Assembly: GCA_003209655.1 (NCBI GenBank)
Contig: QCPW01000001.1
Coordinates: forward strand, 481,160-545,159
Direction: 5' to 3'
Source: Prochlorococcus sp. AG-442-M23
GTDB taxonomy: Bacteria; Cyanobacteriota; Cyanobacteriia; PCC-6307; Cyanobiaceae
DNA length: 64,000 nt
Positions within the stretch are counted from its first letter, which is position 1, and each line of letters opens with the position of its first letter. Positions 38,145-48,545 of the stretch are shown here, piece after piece. The notes beneath the pieces were generated by a model, which searched no databases, was not told the origin of the DNA, and was given only the letters and a program-made list of their open reading frames with translations. Position numbers and translations under genes: made by a program.

Positions 38145-39332
38145 ATGGCTCAGCTAGAGACTAGAACAGAACCAATGGTGGTCAATTTTGGCCCTCACCA
38201 TCCCTCAATGCATGGGGTTTTAAGGTTAGTTGTAACTCTTGATGGTGAAAATGTCATTGATTGTGAGCCAGTAATTGGATATTTGCATAGAGGAATGGAA
38301 AAGATAGCTGAAAATAGGACAAATGTAATGTATGTCCCTTATGTAAGCAGAATGGATTATGCAGCAGGAATGTTTTATGAAGCTATTGTAGTAAATGCTC
38401 CTGAAAGATTAGCTAATATTCCAGTTCCTAAAAGAGCTAGTTACATCAGAGTTCTAATGCTGGAACTTAATCGTATTGCTAATCATCTTTTATGGCTTGG
38501 TCCTTTTTTGGCAGACGTAGGAGCTCAAACTCCATTTTTCTATATTTTTAGAGAAAGAGAGATGATTTATGATCTCTGGGAGGCCGCTACAGGACAAAGA
38601 CTAATAAATAATAATTTCTTTAGGATAGGTGGTGTCGCATGTGATCTTCCCTATGGATGGTTAGAAAAATGTATTGATTTTTGCGATTGGTTCGGTCCTA
38701 AGATAGATGAATATGAAAAATTAATCACAAATAATCCAATTTTTAGAAAAAGAATTGAAGGTCTAGGAACAATACAAAGAGACCAGGCAATTAATTGGTC
38801 TTTGTCTGGACCAATGCTTAGAGCTTCTGGAGTCTCTTGGGATTTAAGGAAAGTCGATAGTTATGAATGTTATGACGATTTTGATTGGCAGATTGCTTCA
38901 GAAAAAGAAGGAGATTGTTACGCGAGATATCGAGTAAGAGTTGAAGAGATGAGGCAATCACTAAGCATCATTCGCCAAGCCTGCAAAATGATTCCAGGAG
39001 GTCCAACAGAAAATTTAGAAGCTCAAAGAATGGCAACTGAAGATAAGAAAAGTGAAATATTTGGTATTGACTATCAATATGTAGCGAAGAAGGTTGCTCC
39101 AACTTTTAAAATTCCTAATGGAGAATTGTATACAAGATTAGAGTCCGGTAAAGGAGAAATAGGTGTATTTATTCAAGGAAATAATGAAGTTACTCCATGG
39201 AGATTCAAAATCAGAGCAGCTGATTTAAATAATCTTCAAATATTGCCTCATATTCTTAAAGGTGCCAAAATTGCTGATATTATGGCAATCCTTGGCTCAA
39301 TAGATGTCATTATGGGATCTGTTGATAGATAA
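38145..39332 (+). CDS. ndhH: NDH-1 subunit 7 (49-kDa-like)
   Basis: Peripheral-arm subunit at the quinone site, 395 residues. Signatures include [31 protein letters not shown], and the C-terminal [12 protein letters not shown]. Three NDH-1 groups in the window (ndhF-D, ndhA-I-G-E, ndhM) supply partners. It precedes the DHNA-CoA thioesterase gene by 9 bp on the same strand, an arrangement linking it to the phylloquinone cluster by transcription. Confidence 0.97.
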
Positions 39333-39341
39333 TTTCTTTAA

Positions 39342-39794
<453 letters not shown>

Positions 39795-39797
39795 TTA

Positions 39798-41000
39798 TTA
39801 TTTTTTAAACTTATAGTTTATTTTTTCAGTACTGGAATTTTTGTTTTTAACAACCCACTTTTCAGGTTTTTCATGCTTAGGCCAACTTTGAGAAAATTTT
39901 TTTAATAAATTTAATGAATTTTCAATATTTTTATGATTTGTAAGTTCTCTAAATTCAACGATTACATTAATTTTATGTCCCCATAATTTGTTGGATACTT
40001 TTGAAATATTGAATTTATTAATTGGGATATTTTTTTTCATAATGAAATCATTTAATCGAGATTCAATTACTTCTGGAAAAACAATTTCTCCACCTGAATT
40101 AAAAGCGTTATCACTTCTTCCAAGAAAGTTTAAATATAAAGAATTATTTATTTGATTAATTTCACCTAAATCACCGGTTTGCCACCACCCATTTTTATTT
40201 TTGAAATTTTCAGTTTTTGAATAGTCTGTTATTTCTATTCCAATTCTGGCTGATTTTATCTCGATTAATCCGTGTGCGTTAATTCTTATTTTTGTATCAG
40301 GAAGTATTTCTCCAACATTTCCGAAACCCATTAAGAATTCTTCTGGTTTTAAACTCGTAACCATTGCTGCTGTCTCAGTTGAGCCATAACAAGGTGCTAA
40401 TTTTATTTTTTCTTGTATACATTGTTCTGCATTTTCGCTTGAAATTGAAGCTCCACCTACCCAAATTAGATCAAAAATTTTTAGCCAACTAATACCATCT
40501 TTTTGAGTTAAAAGTCTTTGTAATTGGGTAGGTACTAATGATGTAATTAAGTGTTTTTTGTTTTTTTTAGCTTTAATTGTAAATAGTAAAAGTTCTCTAG
40601 TTTTTTTTATTAAATTTGGAGAAATATTAATATAATCACATCTCCAAGTTTGACTTCTAAAAATTGGCATTAAGCCACTTATATGGTTCAGCGGTAAAGT
40701 ATTTAAAATTAAGCAGTTTTGTAATTCAAAGCCTTGCTCTATTAGCCATTGACCTGATGTGGCTGCAGATAATTTAAGATTATCTAAATGATGAAAACAT
40801 TTTCTCGGTTTTCCAGAACTCCCACTACTATTTAAGATAATTGCTGGCCCATTTTCAGTAATTGAATCTAATACATCTTCGTCTTCATAAAGTTTGTTTT
40901 TTACATAAATAATTTTATTCTCTCTAATTTTTTCAATAATTTTTTCTACAGATTGAGTTTCATTATTTTCAACTTCAATTGTATGAATTTTATTTTTCAT
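39798..41000 (-). CDS. menE: O-succinylbenzoate-CoA ligase
   Basis: AMP-forming ligase that activates OSB for phylloquinone synthesis. The P-loop is LNSSGSSGKPRKC, followed by the AMP motif CYGSTETAAM and the hinge region WWQTGDLGEI. About 400 residues, shorter than most acyl-CoA ligases but usual for cyanobacterial MenE. The start is placed at ATG 41000, which overlaps the menC stop by 4 bp; an ATG at 41012 is in frame and also possible. Confidence 0.92.
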   Translation of the reverse strand: MKNKIHTIEVENNETQSVEKIIEKIRENKIIYVKNKLYEDEDVLDSITENGPAIILNSSGSSGKPRKCFHHLDNLKLSAATSGQWLIEQGFELQNCLILNTLPLNHISGLMPIFRSQTWRCDYINISPNLIKKTRELLLFTIKAKKNKKHLITSLVPTQLQRLLTQKDGISWLKIFDLIWVGGASISSENAEQCIQEKIKLAPCYGSTETAAMVTSLKPEEFLMGFGNVGEILPDTKIRINAHGLIEIKSARIGIEITDYSKTENFKNKNGWWQTGDLGEINQINNSLYLNFLGRSDNAFNSGGEIVFPEVIESRLNDFIMKKNIPINKFNISKVSNKLWGHKINVIVEFRELTNHKNIENSLNLLKKFSQSWPKHEKPEKWVVKNKNSSTEKINYKFKK

Positions 41001-41962
41001 AGTTGATCCCATATCTTTTTTGCTTCATTTAAAAACAGAAACGAATTAGGTAATTTGTTAATTGCTAAACCAGGAACTTTTGGCGTTGGTCCTTGTAATT
41101 GTAGAGACGATAAATGATAAAGCCATCTCTTTCCAATTCCAGTTTCAAATGAGGTACTTATAGATATTAAAGCTTTTTTATTTTCTAATTCTCTTAAAAG
41201 CTTAACTGGATTATTTTCTTGAGAAGGTCTTCGAATTTGCCAACCCTTCCACTCATCAATCAAAGTTGGAAATTTTAAAAGTGATTCGTCTAATGCTATT
41301 GGAATTTTTTTGTTAAGTTCTGTAAGTCCATCAATATCATCAACACAGAGAGGTTGTTCTAACCAGTCTATATTTTTGTTGTCTTTCAAAATATCAGCCC
41401 ATCTATTAGCTATTTCTCTTCCCCAAGAACCATTAGCATCTATTCTTAACTTAATATTATTACTTATTTGGCTTAAAATTTCTTCTAAACATGCTTCTTC
41501 CTCATAGTTATTTTTTAGAGCTACTTTCCATTTTATTGTGACTGATTTTCCAGTATTAGATTGTCTTTTTTTTATTTCATTTAGATCTGAAATTACATTT
41601 TCATGATTTAAAAGTATGGCTGTTTTATCAATTTCATCAAAGTAATAGTTTTCTTTGAAAATTATTTTTCCATTTATCTCAGCTAATGCAGAATTTATTG
41701 CAGATTGAATGCATGGATGAAAAATATTTATTTGCTCAAATAAATTAAATACCTCTACATTCTCAGGGATCATATTTAGTTGTTTTGCACATTTTGTTAA
41801 GTCTTCTTTATGAAGCGGCGAAACTTCTCCAAACCCAATTTTTTCATCATTACTTGTTAATTTAATTATCCAACCCGATTTTGTAAGGTAAGTGGTTTTA
41901 GAATTTTCTACTTTTGTGGATAACTTAAAGCTATAAGATTTTTTTTTAAATATTAAGTTCAT
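40997..41962 (-). CDS. menC: O-succinylbenzoate synthase
   Basis: Enolase-superfamily MenC, 321 residues, which dehydrates SHCHC to OSB. The KxK base pair is in VTIKWKVAL, and metal ligands follow in LRIDANGSW, WLEQPL and ALDESLL. Its ATG overlaps the menA stop by 4 bp (ATGA), and its stop overlaps menE, so the menA-menC-menE order is translationally coupled. Confidence 0.93.
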   Translation of the reverse strand: MNLIFKKKSYSFKLSTKVENSKTTYLTKSGWIIKLTSNDEKIGFGEVSPLHKEDLTKCAKQLNMIPENVEVFNLFEQINIFHPCIQSAINSALAEINGKIIFKENYYFDEIDKTAILLNHENVISDLNEIKKRQSNTGKSVTIKWKVALKNNYEEEACLEEILSQISNNIKLRIDANGSWGREIANRWADILKDNKNIDWLEQPLCVDDIDGLTELNKKIPIALDESLLKFPTLIDEWKGWQIRRPSQENNPVKLLRELENKKALISISTSFETGIGKRWLYHLSSLQLQGPTPKVPGLAINKLPNSFLFLNEAKKIWDQL

Positions 41963-42876
41963 TTATTAATCAAGTAATTAAATATTAATCCTATGATTAA
42001 GCCAACTCCATTAAGAGTTTGAAATTTAATTGCGACGAATTTACAATTTTTTATTGCAGAAGGTTTTTTATATGAAGAGTTTAATAAATTTATAAGTCTT
42101 ATTGCTTGGGGAAAACTAATCAAATAAAGGATACAAAATACTGGAATAAATCCAGTAAATATAGTAAAAAATTCAAAAATATATATTGTAAAAATTATCC
42201 AAGGCACAAATTGAGAACCTTTTTTTGCTCCTAAGCGAACTAAAGGTGAATTTTTTCCATGCTTTCTATCTTCAGAAATTTGATGAAAATGAGAACAAAA
42301 TAATACAAGAGTTGTTGCTAAGGAGGGTCCTGAACCAAGTAATAAAGAAATTTTCCAGGGAATATTTTCGAAGTAAATATTAGACGGATTTAATGCAATT
42401 AAGACTGCAGAGTAAGCAAAAGGTCCAAATGCAATCCAGCATAATGGTTCTCCTAAACCTTGATAGCCAAATCTAAAAGGAGGGCCCTGATACAAATATC
42501 CTAAGAAGCAGCAAGCTGCCACTAAAATCAAAATGTTTATACTTGTTGATACTGAAATAATTGAAATTATTAATAAACCAATAATTAAAGATGTATATGC
42601 AATAAATGAAATTATTCTCTTATTTTTTACAAGATTTACAATTGAATGGAATTTAAATTCATCGATTCCTGTTTCTGCGTCGAATAAATCATTAGTTAGA
42701 TTTTCCCAAAGTAATATCAAAATTGCAGCTAAAATAAATGCAATCAAATTATAAATTTTTACCTTTTCATATTCATTGAGTAAATAAGCCCCTGTTATTA
42801 AAACTGGAAGTATGGCAACAGAATAAAGTGGCCATTTTATTGCTTGTTTCCATAATTTTTTTTTATCTTCGTCCAT
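41959..42876 (-). CDS. menA: 1,4-dihydroxy-2-naphthoate phytyltransferase
   Basis: Membrane prenyltransferase that attaches the phytyl chain in phylloquinone synthesis. The 305-residue protein has about eight helices. The first Asp motif is NDLFDAETGID and the second polar loop is SEDRKHGKNSPLVRLG, both expected in the UbiA/MenA family. It is divergent from menF across 101 bp that contain an inverted repeat. Confidence 0.94.
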   Translation of the reverse strand: MDEDKKKLWKQAIKWPLYSVAILPVLITGAYLLNEYEKVKIYNLIAFILAAILILLWENLTNDLFDAETGIDEFKFHSIVNLVKNKRIISFIAYTSLIIGLLIISIISVSTSINILILVAACCFLGYLYQGPPFRFGYQGLGEPLCWIAFGPFAYSAVLIALNPSNIYFENIPWKISLLLGSGPSLATTLVLFCSHFHQISEDRKHGKNSPLVRLGAKKGSQFVPWIIFTIYIFEFFTIFTGFIPVFCILYLISFPQAIRLINLLNSSYKKPSAIKNCKFVAIKFQTLNGVGLIIGLIFNYLINK

Positions 42877-42908
42877 TTTTAATTAACACACAAAATTCGA
42901 TCATTATT

Positions 42909-42937
42909 AAATGTAGTTTATAAATTGAGTTACATTT
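42909..42937. repeat. 7-bp inverted repeat in the menA-menF divergent spacer
   Basis: AAATGTA (42909-42915) and TACATTT (42931-42937) form a perfect dyad with 15 bases between. The spacer is where both promoters must lie, so it is a candidate operator. Symmetric AT-rich DNA of this length can arise by chance. Confidence 0.35.
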
Positions 42938-42977
42938 TTTACTTTATTGCATGATTTTTAGTTATTTTCAATAAGTA

Positions 42978-44390
42978 ATGAAAAATGATTTAAACTTAAC
43001 AGATTTTTTAAAAGATATATTTTCCTCTTTCGATAAGAAAGTGGAAAATTCTGGATTAGTCAGTATTTGTGTTGAGATTCCTTGTATTGATTTATTTCAA
43101 GTATATGAATTGTTTATGAATAAATATCCGTTTTCTTCATTTTGGGAGGAATCTGATGGTATTTCATATATTGCTCTAGAGAAATGTAAATATATTACTT
43201 TGGATGGTCCAAAAAGATTTGAGGTGGCAAATGAGTTTAATTCTGAGAATTTTAAAAATTTAATTAACTTAACTAATGAATCAGATAATTCTGCACTTTC
43301 AAAAATAATTTATTTATTTTCTTTTTCTGAAAATTTGAATAATCAGAATTTATCTTCAGATGTCCCTAGTTTGGAAGCCATATTACCAAAAATATTAATT
43401 ATTAAAAGTGATAAGAATTGCTGGTTAAGAATCAATGGTCATGTTGAAGGTAAATCATCATTAAGAACATTAATTGAAGAAATTTGGACAATTAGAAATC
43501 AAGTTATTAATTCTAGCTCAGAATTAATAAAATCATCTTGCTTAAAAAATAGTTTTGATTTCCCTGTTATTGATGATTTCTTTCACTCCTTAGAAACTTC
43601 TAATATAAATTTGAAAAAAGTAGTAAACAGAGGAATTCAATTAGTAGAGAAAGGTATCCTCGAAAAGATAGTTTTAGCAAATAGGATTAAAATAAAAATT
43701 AAAAATAAATTAGATTTAGTAGAAATTTTAAAAAGATTAAAAAAGAATCAACCAAATACATGCAGATACGTTTGGAAGAGGAATAGTAAGGATATTTTGT
43801 TTGGAGCATCTCCAGAAAAATTATTTTCCTTTACTAAACCTAATTTAACTTTGGAGGCTCTTGCTGGAACTATCTCAACAAATTCAAATATTAAGAAACT
43901 CCTAAAAAGTACTAAAGATTTAAAGGAACATAATTATGTAATACATTATTTGGTTAAATGTTTAGAAGATTCAAAAATAACAAACTTTAAAAAAAGTGAT
44001 ATCAAGGTAAATTCATTTGGAGATATTTCGCATTTGCAAACACTCATTTTCTCTAAAGTTGAAAATATATGCCCTTTTGAATTGCTTAAAAACCTACATC
44101 CATCTCCAGCTGTTTGTGGATACCCAAAAAATGCAGCATTGGATTGGATAAACACTCTTGAGTCTTTTCCTAGAGGAAATTATGCTTCTCCAATGGGTTG
44201 GGTTGATGCATCAGGGAATGCTTCATTTCTTTTGGCAATAAGAGGCGCAAGATATATTGAAGAAAATATTGAATTTACTGCCGGTTCAGGCTTAGTTTCA
44301 GGTTCCGTTTTAGAGAATGAAATAGATGAGATTAAATTAAAATTTGAATCTATAGTAAAACAGATATTTTTCGCTAATAAGCCTAGATAA
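42978..44390 (+). CDS. menF: Isochorismate synthase
   Basis: Chorismate-utilising enzyme (470 residues) making isochorismate for phylloquinone. The C-terminal catalytic half has [44 protein letters not shown] and the [18 protein letters not shown] metal/substrate segment. The N-terminal half is divergent. Adjacency to menACE supports isochorismate synthase over anthranilate or ADC synthase. Its last 8 bp overlap the convergent gshB end. Confidence 0.92.
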   Translation: MKNDLNLTDFLKDIFSSFDKKVENSGLVSICVEIPCIDLFQVYELFMNKYPFSSFWEESDGISYIALEKCKYITLDGPKRFEVANEFNSENFKNLINLTNESDNSALSKIIYLFSFSENLNNQNLSSDVPSLEAILPKILIIKSDKNCWLRINGHVEGKSSLRTLIEEIWTIRNQVINSSSELIKSSCLKNSFDFPVIDDFFHSLETSNINLKKVVNRGIQLVEKGILEKIVLANRIKIKIKNKLDLVEILKRLKKNQPNTCRYVWKRNSKDILFGASPEKLFSFTKPNLTLEALAGTISTNSNIKKLLKSTKDLKEHNYVIHYLVKCLEDSKITNFKKSDIKVNSFGDISHLQTLIFSKVENICPFELLKNLHPSPAVCGYPKNAALDWINTLESFPRGNYASPMGWVDASGNASFLLAIRGARYIEENIEFTAGSGLVSGSVLENEIDEIKLKFESIVKQIFFANKPR

Positions 44391-45306
44391 TTTCTACTAA
44401 TTTTTGAATAACTTCCTCTGAAACGTTCTTATTGGATAAATTTTCTATTTCTCTTAAACCTGTTGGACTGGTTACATTAATTTCGCTAAGCATTCCATTT
44501 ATTACATCAATACCCACAAAAAATAAACCTTCATCTTTGAAGTGTTGAGATAATTCTGAGCAGATACTTTTTTCTTTTTCTGTTAATAATGTTGGTTCAG
44601 CCTTTCCTCCCATCGCTAAATTACTCCTAAAATCGCCTCCTTGCGGAATCCTATTTATAGATCCAATTGCTTCACCGTTTACGATAATTATTCTTTTATC
44701 ACCCTCTATGACTTCAGGAATAAATTTTTGCATCATAACGGGTAATTCTTCTTGGGAAGTGATTAATTCAATGATTGATTTAATTCCTGGAGAATTTTTA
44801 TTTATCCTTATAACACCTTGACCGCCTTTTCCTCCAAGAGGTTTTATGACTACTTCATTATTTATATTTGCAAAATTAATAAGATCTTTTACCTTACTCG
44901 CCACTATTGTAGGTGCCATTAAGTGACTGTATCTCAAAGCACCGAGCTTTTCATTCCATGCTCTTAACGATGAGGGTTTGTTAATTACTTTTACTCCTTT
45001 TCTTTCGGCAACTTCTAAAAGATGGGTTGCATATAAATAAGCTTCATTTACAGGAGGATCTTTTCTCATCCAAATGCAATTAAATTCGGCGAGAGGTATG
45101 CAATCATTCTCTTTAAAAGAAATCCACGGATTTACTTCAATTTTTACGGAAGATGCCCATACTTCATCACCTCTAGCTTCGAGGTCTTGAGGAGTACAAC
45201 TCCAGATTTCAATATTTTTTTTTGATGAAGCTTGCATTAAAGCAGCAGTTGAATCTTTTAAGGGATTTATATTTTTAATTGGATCTATTACGAATAGAAA
45301 TTTCAT
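44383..45306 (-). CDS. gshB: Glutathione synthetase
   Basis: ATP-grasp glutathione synthetase, 307 residues. It opens with [23 protein letters not shown], the prokaryotic GshB signature. ATP-binding segments are [17 protein letters not shown] and [21 protein letters not shown], and the end has [26 protein letters not shown]. grxC precedes it on the same strand with a 5-bp gap, forming a glutathione pair. Confidence 0.96.
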   Translation of the reverse strand: MKFLFVIDPIKNINPLKDSTAALMQASSKKNIEIWSCTPQDLEARGDEVWASSVKIEVNPWISFKENDCIPLAEFNCIWMRKDPPVNEAYLYATHLLEVAERKGVKVINKPSSLRAWNEKLGALRYSHLMAPTIVASKVKDLINFANINNEVVIKPLGGKGGQGVIRINKNSPGIKSIIELITSQEELPVMMQKFIPEVIEGDKRIIIVNGEAIGSINRIPQGGDFRSNLAMGGKAEPTLLTEKEKSICSELSQHFKDEGLFFVGIDVINGMLSEINVTSPTGLREIENLSNKNVSEEVIQKLVEII

Positions 45307-45311
45307 AAGAT

Positions 45312-45566
45312 CTAGTTTAATAAAGCTTCTAATTTATTTTCATTTTCTAATGTGTAGAGATCATCGCATCCTCCTATACCCTCATTATCTATAAATATTT
45401 GTGGTAATGTTCTTCTTCCATCAGCTCTTTCAATCATCAATGCTCTGGCATCTTCGTCGCCATCTATTTTATATTCTGTAAAATTTACATTTTTTTTCTT
45501 GAGTAGTGATTTTGCTCGAATACAGAATGGACAATATTGCCAAGTATAAATTTCAACTTTGGACAT
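45312..45566 (-). CDS. grxC: Glutaredoxin 3
   Basis: An 84-residue dithiol glutaredoxin with active site CPFC at residues 12-15 ([11 protein letters not shown]) and the glutathione-binding [21 protein letters not shown]. The upstream gene of a grxC-gshB pair. It is divergent from prfB across 76 bp. Confidence 0.96.
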   Translation of the reverse strand: MSKVEIYTWQYCPFCIRAKSLLKKKNVNFTEYKIDGDEDARALMIERADGRRTLPQIFIDNEGIGGCDDLYTLENENKLEALLN

Positions 45567-45588
45567 TTTTTTAAAATAATACTTAGTT

Positions 45589-45594
45589 TATACT
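45589..45594 (+). promoter_or_regulatory. Candidate prfB -10 element (TATACT)
   Basis: TATACT, one base off consensus, lies 48 bp before the prfB TTG in the grxC-prfB divergent spacer. No clear -35. Confidence 0.3.
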
Positions 45595-45642
45595 ATTAAA
45601 TAAAAGTGCTTGTTAGATTATAAATAACGATTAAATTCTATT

Positions 45643-46765
45643 TTGATAGATATTACAGATTTCAAAAAAGATCTTTCGGAACTAACAGAGCGCCTGGGCA
45701 ATGCTCAGGATTGTCTTTGACATTCCAAGATTAAAAGCGAAAAGGAAAGAGTTAGAGCAAATTTCTGCTCAGCCTGAATTTTGGGAAAATCAAGAAGCAG
45801 CTAAAAAGCAAATGTTAATCCTTGATGATGTCAAGGCACAACTTGAATTGTTAGATAAATGGAAAAATTTTATTTCTGATGCTAATGCCTCTCTTGAGCT
45901 TTATTCTTTAGAACCTGAAGAGGAAATGATTTTTGAATCTCAGCAGGGATTAAAGAAATTAAGAGAGAATTTAGATAAATGGGAATTTGAGAGATTGTTA
46001 TGTGGTGAATACGATAAGGAAGGAGCAGTAGTTTCTATTAATGCAGGTGCGGGTGGAACAGATGCGCAGGATTGGGTGGAGATATTATTGAGAATGTATT
46101 CAAGATGGGCCGATAATAATCAAATGAGCCTTATCATCAATGAATTATCTCAAGGAGAAGAAGCAGGTATTAAAAGTGTAACTTTTGAAATTGATGGAAA
46201 ATATGCATACGGCTATCTAAAACATGAAAAAGGAACTCATAGATTAGTAAGAATTTCTCCTTTTAATGCTAATGGTAAAAGGCAAACCAGCTTCGCTGGG
46301 GTAGAGGTTATGCCAAAATTAGATGATAATATTTCACTCGATATACCTGAAAAAGATTTAGAAATTACAACGAGTAGATCCGGTGGTGCAGGAGGACAAA
46401 ATGTTAATAAAGTAGAAACAGCAGTAAGAATTGTTCATTTGCCTTCAGGGATTTCAGTAAGATGCACCCAAGAAAGATCTCAATTACAAAATAAAGAAAA
46501 AGCTATGTTACTTCTAAAGTCTAAACTATTAGTGATTGCTAAAGAACAAAGAGCTGCAGAAGTCGCTGATATTAAAGGTGATATTGTGGAAGCTGCATGG
46601 GGCAATCAAATAAGAAATTATGTTTTTCATCCCTATCAAATGGTAAAAGATCTTAGGACTTTGCAGGAGACTAACGAGTTAGATAGTGTTTTAGATGGTG
46701 GACTTGAACCATTTATTCATGAATTATTACGTATGAATATTTCTTCTAACGAATCTATTGAATAA
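45643..46765 (+). CDS. prfB: Peptide chain release factor 2, programmed +1 frameshift
   Basis: RF2 terminates at UGA and UAA. The gene is in two frames. TTG 45643 opens 25 codons ([19 protein letters not shown]...) up to CTT-TGA at 45715-45720. A +1 shift reads CTT then GAC and continues in the second frame to 46765. The full product is about 373 residues, standard for RF2. The slip site CTTTGAC is the known prfB site, with a Shine-Dalgarno-like AGGA at 45707-45710. The SPF anticodon-like motif is in VRISPFN and the GGQ motif in [11 protein letters not shown]. The internal stop senses RF2 level. Confidence 0.93.
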
Positions 46766-46768
46766 CTA

Positions 46769-46951
46769 ATGGAAAATAAAAAAGAAATTTTAGAAAAAAA
46801 AATTGCTCCTCCAAGCTTTATAAAGCTTGCTATGAGAAATATGGTAAGGAAAGGTTCAAAAAGTATTTTTCATTTTTCAATAACCTTTCTAGTTTTATTT
46901 GGGATATTAATACTCGTGGCCACTATAGGTAAGCCCAATATTCCTGTTTAA
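46769..46951 (+). CDS. Small DUF3285 membrane protein
   Basis: A 60-residue protein with a basic N-terminal half (KKEILEKKIAPPSFIKLAMRNMVRKGSKS) and one C-terminal transmembrane helix (HFSITFLVLFGILILVATIG). The pattern PPSFIKLAMRNMVRKG fits the cyanobacterial DUF3285 family. It sits 3 bp after prfB and 6 bp before ybeY, clearly in the same run. Function unknown. Confidence 0.8.
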   Translation: MENKKEILEKKIAPPSFIKLAMRNMVRKGSKSIFHFSITFLVLFGILILVATIGKPNIPV

Positions 46952-46957
46952 GAATGT

Positions 46958-47497
46958 ATGAAAGAAAAAATTATTTCAGAAATAAATTTAGATTTGGTTT
47001 TTCAATGTAATGATTTTTCTCAATTTTCAAATAAGTTTAAAGATACTGGAAATAAGCTTATTTTTGAATCTATTTTTTGGGAGAAAGTTTTTTTATCTTG
47101 GATAAATACAATATTAAAAAAAGAGGATTATGAATTGCCAAATTATATTTTTGAAAAAAAATCTTTTTCATTAGGCTTACAGATAATATCTAATCAAGAA
47201 ATTGCTTCTTTGAATAAGAAGTGGATGCAAAAAAATGGTCCAACTGATGTTCTATCTTTTCCAATCATTTCTGATGAATTTCTAAATAATTTAGATCATA
47301 TAGAGTTGGGAGATATATTTATATCATTAGAGATGGCAATTGAGCAATCTTATGAATATAAACATTCAATCTATAGAGAGATGATCTGGTTGGCTAGTCA
47401 TGGATTTTTACATCTTTTGGGATTGGAACATAATAATGAGCATGATTTAAAAAATATGTTAAATTTTCAAGAATATTTAATTACTCGATTAGATTAA
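46958..47497 (+). CDS. ybeY: Endoribonuclease YbeY
   Basis: Zinc-dependent rRNA maturation and quality-control nuclease, 179 residues. The metal motif [12 protein letters not shown] supplies the three histidines (HxxxHxxxxxH), preceded by the fold segments [18 protein letters not shown] and [12 protein letters not shown]. The N-terminal 60 residues are long and divergent. It is between the DUF3285 gene and dgkA, the usual neighbourhood. Confidence 0.95.
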   Translation: MKEKIISEINLDLVFQCNDFSQFSNKFKDTGNKLIFESIFWEKVFLSWINTILKKEDYELPNYIFEKKSFSLGLQIISNQEIASLNKKWMQKNGPTDVLSFPIISDEFLNNLDHIELGDIFISLEMAIEQSYEYKHSIYREMIWLASHGFLHLLGLEHNNEHDLKNMLNFQEYLITRLD

Positions 47498-47503
47498 AAA
47501 TCA

Positions 47504-47914
47504 ATGGAAAAAAAAATAAACTATTTAGAAAATAGAAAAGAATCATACAAAACTTCTAGTAATGTATTTATAAGTTTTAAGTATGCTTTCAGTGGAATTA
47601 GTTACGTATTAAAAACTTCAAGAAATTTTAAAATTCAATTAATTTTTGCATTTACAAGTTTAATAATTGGTTTTTTACTCAAAATTAGTCTAAGTAATTA
47701 TTTAATTTTGATTGCAACAATTATGTCTGTTTTAATATTAGAAATATTAAACACATCTATTGAATCAATCGTTGATTTAGTAGTGAAGAAAGAATTTAGT
47801 AGTCTAGCTAAAATCGCAAAAGATACTTCTGCAGGAGCAGTATTATTAGCTTCGATTAATTCTGTTATTATTGCTGTATATATCTTTGTTCCTAAAATAA
47901 AGTTATTATTTTAA
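47504..47914 (+). CDS. dgkA: Diacylglycerol/undecaprenol kinase
   Basis: Small integral membrane lipid kinase, 136 residues with three helices (about 50-70, 75-95, 110-130). The DgkA motif EILNTSIESIVDLV (about 84-97) and AKIAKDTSAGAVLLAS (about 103-118) are clear. In bacteria with this neighbourhood the substrate is usually undecaprenol or diacylglycerol. ybeY lies 6 bp upstream and pabA/trpG 12 bp downstream. Confidence 0.93.
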   Translation: MEKKINYLENRKESYKTSSNVFISFKYAFSGISYVLKTSRNFKIQLIFAFTSLIIGFLLKISLSNYLILIATIMSVLILEILNTSIESIVDLVVKKEFSSLAKIAKDTSAGAVLLASINSVIIAVYIFVPKIKLLF

Positions 47915-47926
47915 ATCCATATAAAT

Positions 47927-48523
47927 ATGTTTCTTGTTATTGATAATTACGATAGTTTTACTTATAACCTAGTTCAATATTTAGGGGAACTTTCAGTCCA
48001 TCATGAAATAACTAAAGAATTAATAGTGAAAAGAAATGATGAAATTAATTTAGATGAAATTATCAAACTAAATCCTAGTGGTATCTTATTATCACCAGGC
48101 CCGGGCAACCCAGATCAATCTGGAATTTGTCTTCCAATACTAAAAAAATTATCTAAAAATATTCCAATTTTAGGAGTTTGTTTAGGTCATCAAGCTTTGG
48201 CCCAAGCTTTTGGAGGCAAGGTAATAGTTGGTAATGAATTAATGCATGGAAAGACCTCTAAAATTTTTCATAACCAAAAAGGATTATTCAAAGATATTGA
48301 AAGTCCATTTGTTGCGACAAGATATCATAGTTTAATTGTTGATTCAGATTCACTCCCATCATGTTTTGAGATAACAGCAACACTGGAGGATTCAACAATA
48401 ATGGCCATTTCTCATAAACAATATAAAAATTTACATGGAGTTCAGTTTCATCCAGAAAGTGTATTAACACAATTTGGTCATAAATTAATTAGTAATTTTC
48501 TAAATATGGCCGAACAGAAGTAA
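47927..48523 (+). CDS. trpG: Glutamine amidotransferase of anthranilate/ADC synthase
   Basis: Class I glutamine amidotransferase subunit (198 residues) that delivers ammonia to chorismate enzymes. The start FLVIDNYDSFTYNLVQYLGEL, the oxyanion SPGPGNPDQSG, the nucleophile loop GVCLGHQALAQAFGG and the catalytic His-Glu in VQFHPESVLT are all present. It may serve both TrpE and PabB, as in many bacteria with one copy (pabA/trpG). The partner is not in the window. Confidence 0.93.
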   Translation: MFLVIDNYDSFTYNLVQYLGELSVHHEITKELIVKRNDEINLDEIIKLNPSGILLSPGPGNPDQSGICLPILKKLSKNIPILGVCLGHQALAQAFGGKVIVGNELMHGKTSKIFHNQKGLFKDIESPFVATRYHSLIVDSDSLPSCFEITATLEDSTIMAISHKQYKNLHGVQFHPESVLTQFGHKLISNFLNMAEQK

Positions 48524-48545
48524 ACTGAATTTATAAATATATCTT

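Noticed and set aside
42929..42946. HLR1-like GTTACATT pair before menF
   Set aside because: The second repeat is off by one base in spacing and has a mismatch.
45643..45720. prfB as a pseudogene broken by TGA
   Set aside because: The TGA lies in the conserved CTTTGAC slip site and the downstream frame is intact with SPF and GGQ motifs.
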